This document shows, one piece after another, positions 30,396 through 39,300 of a stretch of DNA of 64,000 nucleotides. The position numbers and the translations under genes are program-made. Location of the stretch: NCBI RefSeq assembly GCF_003977665.1, contig NZ_RYYV01000010.1:62001-126000 (forward strand), written 5' to 3'. Within the stretch, counting starts at the first letter, position 1; the number at the start of each line of letters is the position of its first letter. The notes below the pieces were generated by a model. The model saw nothing but the letters and a program-made list of their open reading frames with translations. It did no database searches and was not told where the DNA came from. Source of the DNA: Dyella choica. Its GTDB lineage: Bacteria; Pseudomonadota; Gammaproteobacteria; Xanthomonadales; Rhodanobacteraceae.

Positions 30396-31705
30396 ATCGG
30401 TCGCCGGCACCCATGCCCTTCATCGATGCGCTGCGCGAAGCCGGCGACCTGCGTTTGCCGGGCAGCGGGCTGGCATGGCTGGATGCGGCGCGGAGCGAAA
30501 ACCTCGAAGCGTTCATGGCGGCCGGTTTGCCGGATACGCGAGCGGAGGCGTGGAAGTACACTGCGCTGCGCGCGCTGGGACAGCGGCGTTTCGCGTTGGG
30601 CGATGCGGACGCGGCCACGCACCCGGTCGATCCCCACGCGCTGGCCTTGCCCGGCATCGACGGGCCACGCCTGGTCTTCGTCAACGGTGTATTCCGTGCC
30701 GATCTCTCGAAGCTCGAAGCGTTGCCGCCGGGCTTGTCGCTGCAGCCGCTTTCCAGGGTGCTGGCGAATGACCCGGAGCCGCTGCGTTTCGCCCTCAGCC
30801 GCCAATACCGTGAAGCCGGCGATGCTTTTGCGCGGCTCAACGCGGCGCTCGCCGGCGACGGCATGGTATTGCGCGTCGCACCGGGCGTGCGTGTCGGCAA
30901 GCCGATCCATCTGTGCTTCGCGGGGGCGCCGGCGCAAGGCGATGTCGCCTGGCATCTGCGCAACGTGATCGAACTGGGCGAGGGCGCCGAACTGGATCTG
31001 GTCGAGCATCATCTGGCTACGGCGCAGCACAAACACCTCAGCACCCTGGTCAGCGAGATCGTGGCGCGCGACGGCGCCAAGCTGCAGCACACGCTGCTGC
31101 AGAACGTAGCCGAGGAATGCACGCTGATTCGCCGTGGCAGCGTCCGCCTCGGTGCAAAGGCGCAAGTCATGCTGCACGTATTGGAGCTCGGTGGTGCGTT
31201 GGTGCGGCATGATCTGCACGCCGAACTGCATGGTGACGAGGCGCGCTTCGATACGCGCGGCGTCTTCGTACTGCGTGGGCGCCAGCACGTCGATACGCAG
31301 CTCTCGATCCACCATCAGGCGCTCAATACCGCTTCGGAGTCCATCTGGCGCGGCGTTGCCGACGAGCGTGCGCGAGGGGTGTTCCGTGGTGCGATCGTGG
31401 TAGCGCAAGGCGCCGATGGCAGCGATGCCAGTCTCAACAACAAGAACCTGCTGCTGTCGCCGCTGGCCGAGATCGATACCAAGCCGGAACTCGAAATCTA
31501 CGCCGACGAGGTGAAGGCAGCGCACGGCGCCACCGTCGGCCAGCTCGATGAGCGGGCGCTGTTCTACCTGCGTTCGCGCGGCCTGCCACAAGCCGAGGCA
31601 CGCGCATTGCTCACTGCTGCATTCTGCAGGGCGGTGTTCTCGGCGCTACCCAACGAAACCCTGCGCGATCATTTCTCCAGCGCTCTGCTCGCGCATTTGC
31701 CCTGA
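30392..31705 (+). CDS. sufD: Fe-S cluster assembly protein SufD
   Basis: The 437-residue SufB paralogue completing the SufBC2D complex. It has the N-terminal helical domain (DTRAEAWKYTALRAL) and the beta-helix core ending in AAHGATVGQLDERALFYLRS, with the characteristic C-terminal SRGLPQAEARALL. It begins at an ATG overlapping the sufC stop and precedes sufS by 8 bp. Confidence 0.96.
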
Positions 31706-31713
31706 TCGATGCC

Positions 31714-32961
31714 ATGAACCTCAAGCCCAGCCATCCTTCCGTCGACTTTGATGTACAGCGCGTGCGCGCGGATTTTCCGCTGCTGTCGCGCAGCGTACAC
31801 GGCAAACCGCTGGTGTACCTGGATAATGCCAACACCAGTCAGAAGCCGCGGCAGGTAATCGAAGCCGTCGACAACCACTATCGTGTACACAACGCGAACG
31901 TGGCGCGCGCGGTGCATCAGCTGGGCGAGGAAGCAACGGCCGCCTACGAGAGTGCGCGCGACAAGCTGGCGGCGTTCATCAATGCCGGATCGCGCAACGA
32001 GCTGGTGCTGACCTCCGGAACCACCCAGTCGATGAACCTGGTGGCCTACAGCTATGCGCTGCCCCGGCTCAAGCCCGGCGATGCGATCGTCACCACGGTG
32101 ATGGAGCATCATGCCAATATCGTGCCGTGGCAACTTGTTGCAGCGCGTACGGGCGCAACGGTGAAGGCGGCGCCGATCGATCAGAGTGGTGAGCTGATCC
32201 TGGAAAAGTTCTTCGAGCTGCTTACCCCGGATGTGAAGCTCGCTTGCGTGGCGCATGTCTCCAATGTGCTGGGCACGGTGAACCCGGTTCGCGAGATCGC
32301 GCGCGAATGCCGCAAGCGTGGCATTCCGCTGGTCGTCGATGGTTCGCAGGCGCTGCCGCACCGGCCAGTGGACGTACAGGCGCTGGGTTGTGATTTCTAT
32401 GCATTGACCGGCCACAAGATGCTTGCTCCGACCGGTACCGGCGCACTGTGGGCGAAGCGCGAGCTGCTTGAGGCCATGCCGCCGTTCTTCGGCGGCGGCG
32501 ACATGATTCGCGAAGTGCGCTTCGACGGCACCACCTTTGCCGACCCGCCGCACAAGTTCGAGGCAGGCACGCCAAACATAGCTGGTTTTGCGGGAGTGGG
32601 CGCAGCCATCGACTACTACCAGTCGTTGGGGTTCGAAGCGGTTCGGGCGTGGGAAGACGAGCTATTGAGCTACGCCACCCAGCGGCTGCGTGAGATTCCT
32701 GGCATGCGCCTGTTTGGCGAGGCCCGGGAGAAGGAGCCGGTGATCTCCTTCCTGCTGGAAGGCGCGCAAGCCACCGACCTGGCGACCCTGCTTGACCTGG
32801 AAGGCGTGGCCGTGCGCTCCGGTCATCACTGCGCTCACCCGCTGATGCAGTTCTACGGCGTGCCGGCCACGCTGCGCGCGTCGCTCGCGTTCTATAACAC
32901 GCGCGAGGAAGTGGACGCGTTCATCGCCGCGCTGCTGAAGGTGCGCAAGCTGCTGATGTAA
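31714..32961 (+). CDS. sufS: cysteine desulfurase SufS
   Basis: A PLP enzyme that removes sulfur from cysteine for cluster assembly. The 415-residue protein has the PLP Lys in FYALTGHKMLAPTGTGALW, VTTVMEHHANIVPW, and the catalytic Cys in VRSGHHCAHPLMQ. It is the last gene of the operon. No sufE, sufU or sufA follows within the window, so the sulfur-transfer partner must be encoded elsewhere. Confidence 0.96.
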   Translation: MNLKPSHPSVDFDVQRVRADFPLLSRSVHGKPLVYLDNANTSQKPRQVIEAVDNHYRVHNANVARAVHQLGEEATAAYESARDKLAAFINAGSRNELVLTSGTTQSMNLVAYSYALPRLKPGDAIVTTVMEHHANIVPWQLVAARTGATVKAAPIDQSGELILEKFFELLTPDVKLACVAHVSNVLGTVNPVREIARECRKRGIPLVVDGSQALPHRPVDVQALGCDFYALTGHKMLAPTGTGALWAKRELLEAMPPFFGGGDMIREVRFDGTTFADPPHKFEAGTPNIAGFAGVGAAIDYYQSLGFEAVRAWEDELLSYATQRLREIPGMRLFGEAREKEPVISFLLEGAQATDLATLLDLEGVAVRSGHHCAHPLMQFYGVPATLRASLAFYNTREEVDAFIAALLKVRKLLM

Positions 32962-32967
32962 CGCCTA

Positions 32968-33035
32968 GTAGGCTGGGATGACAATCCCAGTTTCAGGAAA
33001 CCCATTGAAAAGCTGGGATTGCCATCCCAGCCTAC
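32968..33035. repeat. REP pair after sufS
   Basis: GTAGGCTGGGATGACAAT and inverted GGGATTGCCATCCCAGCCTA with a 20-base centre, between convergent sufS and the anti-sigma-like gene. Confidence 0.88.
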
Positions 33036-33039
33036 GATT

Positions 33040-33453
33040 TCATCGTCGTGTCAGATTGGGCAGCCTGCCCAGCAAGCCTGGCAATGCGAAGCAGGCCGCC
33101 AGCGCCACCAGCCATGGATTCGACAGCCAGGCCATCACCAGATTGCTGTAACGCGCAGTCAGCCCAAGTAGCACCACGGCCAATAGGCCGAGCAACGCCC
33201 AGCTCAAATAAAGCTCCAGCCGCATGTCATCGGCTGCGAGGGCGTGAACCTCCTCGGCAACCTGGCTGGCAAAATCGGGTGGCAAGTCCCTGTCCAGCGG
33301 CTGTCGCAATGCGCGCGCCACAGTCCGATAGCGCAGGAGACTTTCATCGTGACGAACGTCCAGTCCAAGCCGCTCGGCTTGAACCGCCTGCTCTTGCAGC
33401 ACCCATTCGCGTTCCATGCGTTCGTCGTGTGATGACGGCGGTTTGCGGTTCAT
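33040..33453 (-). CDS. small membrane protein, possible anti-sigma factor
   Basis: A 137-residue protein with a charged N-terminal cytoplasmic segment of about 75 residues and two C-terminal membrane helices (LELYLSWALLGLLAVVLLGL and NPWLVALAACFALPGLLG). It has no zinc-type HxxxCxxC motif. Because its start overlaps the stop codon of an ECF sigma factor, it may be the anti-sigma partner. I do not recognise a named family. The stop codon lies next to a REP. Confidence 0.6.
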   Translation of the reverse strand: MNRKPPSSHDERMEREWVLQEQAVQAERLGLDVRHDESLLRYRTVARALRQPLDRDLPPDFASQVAEEVHALAADDMRLELYLSWALLGLLAVVLLGLTARYSNLVMAWLSNPWLVALAACFALPGLLGRLPNLTRR

Positions 33454-34019
33454 GGCAATACTCCGTACGCGCTCTCCAGCTGTTCGCGCAAACGAAGGCG
33501 TGTGCGAAACAGATGGCTTTTGATCGTGCCGGCCGCCAAGCCGGTGATGCTGGCGATCTCGTCGATGGACAGTTCGTCCAGATGATAGAGCGTAAGCAAG
33601 GTACGCTGCATTGGGGGCAGGGTTTCGATCGCCTGGTGCAGGCGCGCAGCGATTTCGCTGTCGGCATAGGCGGTTTCCAGGTCGAAACCGTCGCCCGCGT
33701 TCTCGACCGCATCGGCGGTGTCCTCGTTTTCGCCGGGATCGAGTACCGCGATGCGCTTTCGCTCCAGATGACGTAGCGCGACGGTATACGCGACGCGGCC
33801 GATCCATGACTTGAGCGCGCTTTCGTAGCGATACTGTCGTAAATGCCGGTGAACGCGCAGGAACGTGTCCTGACATAGATCGCGCGCGTCTTCGGGATGG
33901 TGCACCATCCGGTAGATGATGTGCCAGCACAATGCCTGATGCTCGCGCACCAGTCGTTCGAACGCGCCGGGTGCGTTCGCCAGTACGGCTTCGACCAACT
34001 GGCGATCCTGATGGCTCAT
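33450..34019 (-). CDS. ECF-family RNA polymerase sigma factor
   Basis: A 189-residue sigma-70 group 4 factor. Region 2 is visible as IIYRMVHHPEDARDLCQDTFLRVHRHL and region 4 as LPPMQRTLLTLYHLDELSID followed by EIASITGLAAGTIKSHL. An acidic linker (about residues 95-115) separates them. It is in an operon with a small membrane protein upstream (15 bp) and an anti-sigma-like gene downstream (ATGA overlap). The signal it answers is unknown. Confidence 0.94.
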   Translation of the reverse strand: MSHQDRQLVEAVLANAPGAFERLVREHQALCWHIIYRMVHHPEDARDLCQDTFLRVHRHLRQYRYESALKSWIGRVAYTVALRHLERKRIAVLDPGENEDTADAVENAGDGFDLETAYADSEIAARLHQAIETLPPMQRTLLTLYHLDELSIDEIASITGLAAGTIKSHLFRTRLRLREQLESAYGVLP

Positions 34020-34034
34020 GCGCTGCGGCGCCAA

Positions 34035-34376
34035 TCAGCTGAAACGTCGCGCGAGCACAAAGAACAGGACGGAGCCAAGCCCGAAAGCGCCCAGCAGCAT
34101 GGCCACCACGCCGGGATTGATGTCGGTCCAGCCCATCGCCTGGATGACGCCGAAGCCGATCGCTTCCATGCCGGTGAGAATACCCCAGCGCAAGGCCGTC
34201 ATCTGGTCACGGTGCGCATCACCCTGCACTATGGCCTCCACCAGTTCCTTCGAACTGCACGTCTGCAGCATCTTGGTGCGTAAGCGCGCGTTGACCAGCA
34301 GTCTGGCGATGTAAGTGATGCCCAAGGTGATGCACAGGAAAAGCACAACCGGAATGATCTCGCTTTTGTCCACCAT
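34035..34376 (-). CDS. small membrane protein of the DUF6249 type
   Basis: A 113-residue protein with an N-terminal helix (IPVVLFLCITLGITYIARLL), a short cytoplasmic segment with two Cys-flanking polar stretches, and two C-terminal helices separated by GWTDINPG. Similar small proteins accompany ECF sigma genes in Xanthomonadales. The family name is from recall. AGGAG precedes the ATG. Its position as first gene of the sigma operon suggests a role in sensing or regulation. Confidence 0.6.
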   Translation of the reverse strand: MVDKSEIIPVVLFLCITLGITYIARLLVNARLRTKMLQTCSSKELVEAIVQGDAHRDQMTALRWGILTGMEAIGFGVIQAMGWTDINPGVVAMLLGAFGLGSVLFFVLARRFS

Positions 34377-34583
34377 CTGCTCCTGAAAAGGGCGCCGAAC
34401 GTGGCGCCGACGAGTATAGAGATACAGCCGCCCGCCGATCGGTTGCAGCCGAACGCCTTGCAACCGATTGATCGCTGCGTGCATCCCTCTATCCGTAGTT
34501 CGCCATTCCCGCAGCCATCCATCCTGCCGCGTACCCTGCATGCCCGGCCAGCGGGCTGTTGCGCCTTTCCAAGGAGAAAAGCC

Positions 34584-34952
34584 ATGCGTTTGTGCATAGC
34601 CGCACTGTGCCTTGCCTGTTTTCCTTTTGCCGCGCTGGCCGATTCGGTGCACACCATTGAGGTGGTCAACGACACGTACAGCCGGATCGATACCTTTTCG
34701 ATGGCTCCGGCCGGTAGCGATCGTTGGATCGAGGTCGACTTCAGGACGTCCATGCAGGAGTCTTCGTTCGAGCAGCAGCTTGCCATGCTGCTGCAGTTTC
34801 ATGACGGCGACGGGTGCCTGCGCGACCTGCGCACGGTGCTGTCGGACGGCCGGCGGATCTTCGCGCGCAACTTCGACCTGTGCCGTTTCCATGCCTATCG
34901 GCCTGGCACGCTCTTTCATCACGATCGTCGGGTTTCGCAGGTCATGCCGTAG
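34584..34952 (+). CDS. secreted protein of unknown function
   Basis: A 122-residue product with a signal peptide (MRLCIAALCLACFPFAALA) and a mature domain of about 103 residues with two Cys (GDGCLRDLRT and FDLCRFH) that could form a disulfide. AAGGAGA supports the ATG at 34584. It is divergent from the sigma-factor operon, which makes it a candidate target of that sigma factor. I do not recognise the family. Confidence 0.7.
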   Translation: MRLCIAALCLACFPFAALADSVHTIEVVNDTYSRIDTFSMAPAGSDRWIEVDFRTSMQESSFEQQLAMLLQFHDGDGCLRDLRTVLSDGRRIFARNFDLCRFHAYRPGTLFHHDRRVSQVMP

Positions 34953-35000
34953 TTGCGGGAATGGCTTTGGCCCGGTCGCAACAGGGATTATCATGACCGG

Positions 35001-35540
35001 ATGATTGCAGTCATCATTCCCGTATTCCGCAAGGCCGCCGAAACCGATATCGGCGCCATCGTCGCCCTGATCCAATCCGCCTATCGCGGTCAATTCAGCC
35101 GCCAGGGCTGGACCACCGAAGCCGATCTGCTTGATGGCCAGCGCACGGATGCGGCTGATGTGGCCCGGTCGCTGGCTGCGCCGGACAGCGCCGTGCTGCT
35201 GGCGTCGATCGATGGCGAGCTGCTTGCCTGCTGCCACGTCGAGCGGCACGGCGATGCGGCGTACTTTGGCATGTTCGCCGTTCATCCGCCGCGCCAAGGT
35301 GGCGGCTTGGGGCGGCTGGTGCTGGCCGAGGCCGAACGTCATGCGCGACAAGCATGGCAGTGCTCAGCGATGCACATGAAGGTGATCGACGTGCGCAGTG
35401 ACCTGATGGCCTGGTACGAGCGGCAAGGCTATCGCCGCACCGGCGAATGCTCGCCTTTCCCTTATGGCGATGAGCGCTTCGGCATTCCGCGCCGCGACGA
35501 TCTGAAGTTCGAATTGATGGTGAAGGACCTGACGGCATGA
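35001..35540 (+). CDS. GNAT-family N-acetyltransferase
   Basis: A 179-residue acetyltransferase with the acetyl-CoA loop FAVHPPRQGGGLGRLVLAEA and a C-terminal VIDVRSDLMAWYERQGYRRT typical of the fold. The substrate is unknown. The ATG at 35001 (MIAVIIPVFRKAAETDI) was chosen because the segment after it begins the conserved fold. It overlaps the Rieske gene by four bases; the pair may be a trailing part of the suf neighbourhood. Confidence 0.88.
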   Translation: MIAVIIPVFRKAAETDIGAIVALIQSAYRGQFSRQGWTTEADLLDGQRTDAADVARSLAAPDSAVLLASIDGELLACCHVERHGDAAYFGMFAVHPPRQGGGLGRLVLAEAERHARQAWQCSAMHMKVIDVRSDLMAWYERQGYRRTGECSPFPYGDERFGIPRRDDLKFELMVKDLTA

Positions 35541-35854
35541 ACGAGGCTTGGGTGGAAGTCGGGACGCGCTCGGAGCTGCTGCCGGGCGAATTCAAAGTGG
35601 TTTGGGACGGCGACACCGCCATCGCTGTCTTCAATGTCGACGGCGATCTTTATGCGGTCGAGGATATCTGCACCCACGACGGCGGCGAGTTGGCCGGCGG
35701 CGAGATCATCGGCCACGAAGTGGAATGTCCGCGCCATGGTGCGCGTTTCGACTTGCGCACGGGAGCGCCGACCTGTCCGCCGGCGTATGAGCCGATCCAT
35801 CGGTTTCCGGTAAAGGAAGAGCATGGTTTGATCTGGACGCGGGACGATCGCTGA
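35537..35854 (+). CDS. Rieske [2Fe-2S] ferredoxin
   Basis: A 105-residue small Rieske protein with the cluster motif CTHDGGELAGG...CPRHG (two Cys, two His) and the typical FDLRTGAPTCPPA. It resembles the ferredoxin subunits of non-haem iron oxygenases found beside suf genes in Xanthomonadales. Its electron partner is not encoded nearby. It is translationally coupled to the GNAT gene. Confidence 0.92.
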   Translation: MNEAWVEVGTRSELLPGEFKVVWDGDTAIAVFNVDGDLYAVEDICTHDGGELAGGEIIGHEVECPRHGARFDLRTGAPTCPPAYEPIHRFPVKEEHGLIWTRDDR

Positions 35855-36357
35855 GCGCAACGTTCAGTCATCTGTTTGCAAAGAACTCTCCCGCTTTTGT
35901 GCCTTGGTTCTCAGGGCAGCATGCACGCAGCTGTTGTTGACGGAGCTTTCATCGAAGGATTGCTACACCGCAACATAGGAAGTGGAAGTTCGTAGTGGAA
36001 TGCTGTGGCACGCGTGGAGACTCGCGCGTGCAGGGGTTGCGACAAGACGCAGGTCGATGTGCGTCGTGGCTGGTGCAAGCAGGTCAAGCGGATGACGTTG
36101 GCTGGCAGCGTGTCGGTGAACGTTTCTTTTTGCGGTGTCAATCGCGCGAGCGTCCTTTTCATGGCTGAAGTCGGCCGTGACGGTGTGCTTGCGCCATAAA
36201 GAAAGAGCGCAGCCGCATGCGCCGGAAGAGTGTGCCCAGGGGTAATCAATGACGAATGACGAATGCGAGTGCAACGCAGGCGGAGCAGCCACCTATCAAT
36301 GAGGCATTGAGTCGGCCGGCCGGGCCTTTGCATGCGCCTTCGCAAGGAGATTGCGCA
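35855..36357. other. 503-bp intergenic region upstream of the NRPS gene
   Basis: No gene could be supported here. The stretch is somewhat lower in GC than its neighbours and has a direct duplication (ATGACGAATGACGAATG near 36249-36265), an imperfect hairpin CACGCG/CGCGTG near 36009-36030, and AAGGAG at 36343 serving the NRPS start. A small frame at 36005-36199 is present but lacks a convincing start signal. Confidence 0.5.
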
Positions 36358-39300
36358 ATGAATCATGAGTCACCTATGTCGCTGCCATTGACGACCGCCC
36401 AGCGCGGATTGTGGGTAGGCCAGAAGATCGGCGCGGCGGATGCCACCTTGAACATCGCCGAGATGCTGGAGATTTGCGGTCCGGTGCGGCCTGAGTTGTT
36501 TATCCGCGCGCTATGGCAGGTTACTCGCGAAGCCGACACGCTGCGTGTAAGCGTGATTGAGCATCAAGGCCGCCCACGTCAGGTGGTGCGGTCGATCTAT
36601 CCGGGTGAGTTCCCGTATCTGGATGTCAGTCACGAGGCCCGTCCGCGCGCAGCAGCCGAAGCATGGATGATGGAAGAATTGAACCGCCCCGTGGATCTGG
36701 CCAATGATCCCCTGTGGGTGAGTGCTCTGTTCAAAGCTGCGGAGGATCGCTACTACTGGTACCAGCGCGCTCATCACGTAATCTTTGACGGTTATAGCGG
36801 CGGTGTAATCGCACGAAGGTTGGCCGAGCTCTATAACGCCTATGTGGAAGGATGCGAACCGGCTCAGTGCGGCTTCGGTCCCTTGCAGGAACTGATCGAG
36901 GCCGAGGCCGCGTACCGCGATTCGGACCGGCTGCAGCGCGATCGGGAATACTGGAAGGAAAAGCTTGCCGACCTGCCCGAAGCTGTTTCGCTGTCGCGTC
37001 TGGGGCCGCACAGCAGCATGGGGGGGCTACGCCGCAGCACCGGGCATCTGTCTGCCGAAACGGTGCAGCGCTTGCACGAACTGGGCAAGCGCACTTCCAC
37101 CAGCCTGCCGCAGTTGCTGATCGCATTGGTGGCCGCCTATTATCACCGTGCTACCGGCGCGCAAGATCTGGTGATCGGCATGCCGGTCTCAGGGCGCATC
37201 AATGCAGCCTTGCGCAAGACGCCTGGCATGGTCGCCAACATCGTGGCCATCCGCTTGCGCTTCACCCCGGAAACCACCGCGATCGATTTGTTCGCGCAAG
37301 TCGCGCAGGTGGTCAGGCAGGCACTGCGCCATCAGCAATATCGTTACGAGGATTTGCGGCGCGATCTTGGGTTGATCGGACAGGGCAAGCATATCGCCTG
37401 GCTCGGCGTGAACATCGAGCCGTTCGATTACCAGCTGGCGTTTGCCGGCGCTCGCGTGATTCCGCACAACGTATCGAACGGCTCCGGCGAAGATCTCACG
37501 ATCTTCGTCTACGACCGGGGCAACGGCAGCGAATTGCGTTTCGACCTCGACGCGAATCCCGTTCTGTACAGCGTCGCCGATCTGGATGAGCATCGTCGGC
37601 GTTTGGCCCTGTTGATGGATGGGGTGTTGGACGAGCCCGATCGACCGCTGGAGCAAATCGACATCCTCGGTGTCCAAGAGCGCCGGCGCCTGTTGCACGA
37701 CTGGAACGACACGGCCGTCCCGCTGGCGCAGGAAAGCTTGCCCGCGTTCATTGCACAGCATGCGCAGTTGACACCCAATGCGCCTGCCGTGTGTTGTGAA
37801 GATTCAACCGTGACCTACCGCGAACTGCACGAACGCAGTGTGTGGCAGGCCTGGCAATTGCTTGCCGATGGGGTGCGGCCCGGTGACACCGTCGCCGTAA
37901 TGCTTCCGCGCAACGAGCAGTGGCTGATCGTGCTGCTGGCGATCATGCGCACGGGTGCCAGTTTCCTGCCATTGGATCCGGACGGCCCGCCGGAGCGTAT
38001 TTCGATGATGCTGGACGACGCCGCGCCGATCGCGCTGATCGCCACCCCCGAGTTGTGCGAGCGCTTCGGGCTTGGCGGCATGCTGCTACTGCATCCTGAG
38101 GATCTGAGTGGCTCGCTCGATGCGAACGCCGAAGCGCCGGACTGGTCGCGACCCGATGACACGGCCTACGTGCTCTACACGTCGGGATCGACTGGACGCC
38201 CCAAGGGCGTGGAGGTCACCCATCGCAATCTGGGCAATTTGCTGCAAGGCATGCGGTTGCAGCTCGCGCTCGGCCCGAGCGATCGCTTCCTGGCCATAGC
38301 CACCATGGTGTTCGACATCGCCTTGCTGGAGCGCTTCCTGCCGCTGATGGCTGGAGCGAGCGTAGTGATCGCAGGCAGCGAGACGGTGCGCCATCCTCCC
38401 AGCTTGCTGCGTCTGCTGCAGCGTCAGCAAGTCACGCACATGTGGGCGACACCCTCGCTATGGCGGGTGCTGCTGGCGAGCGCGGACGCTCAGCTCGGAC
38501 AGCTGCACGCATTGGTCGGCGGCGAAGCCCTGAGCGCGGAACTGGCCAATCGCCTGCTGCAGCGCGCATCGAGCGTGACACAGCTTTATGGCCCGACCGA
38601 AACCACGGTCTTGTCCACGTCGTACGAGTTGAAGGAGGTGAGTTCAAACGCGCCACCGATCGGCCGCCCCTTATGCAACACGCGGTTGTACGTGCTGGAT
38701 CAGCATCAGCAACTCGTGCAGACCGGTGCCATCGGCGAGCTCTATATTGCCGGCGCCGGCGTTGCGAAAGGCTATCTCCATCATCGTCAGCTGACCGAGG
38801 CGCGTTTCCTGCCGGATCCCTTCGCGGCTGACGGCAGCCGAATGTACCGTACCGGCGATCTGGTCTATTGGAACAGCCAGGGCTCGCTGCATTTCGTCGG
38901 CCGTGCTGACGAGCAGGTGAAGATTCGCGGCCATCGCGTTGAACTGGGCGAGATCGAAAGCCGGTTGGTCGCGCATGCCGCGGTAGTCGAGGCAGCGGTT
39001 ACCGCCCACCGAGACCAGGATGGCGCAATGGCTTTGGCAGCTTACGTAGTGATGCAGGAAAACCGGCAACTGGTCGCCTCCGAGCTGCGCAGCTACTTGG
39101 CCAGGTTCTTGCCCGAGTACATGCTGCCAAGCCATTTCATAGCAGCGCAAGCGATGCCGCTGACGGCCACCGGCAAGCTGGACCGCAAAGCCTTGGCACC
39201 GCCGGTACGCACTCAGCGAGCTGGCTATACCGAGCCGGTTACGGATGTCGAAAAGAAACTAGCCGCGCTGTGGCAGCAAGTGCTGGGTGTCGAGCGGATC

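Noticed and set aside
36005-36199. Small frame of about 64 codons upstream of the NRPS gene
   Set aside because: There is no ribosome binding site, no recognisable motif and poor codon bias.
36256-36357. Upstream in-frame ATG of the NRPS gene adding 34 residues
   Set aside because: The ATG at 36358 has a good ribosome binding site and begins just before the condensation domain; the extension looks unstructured.
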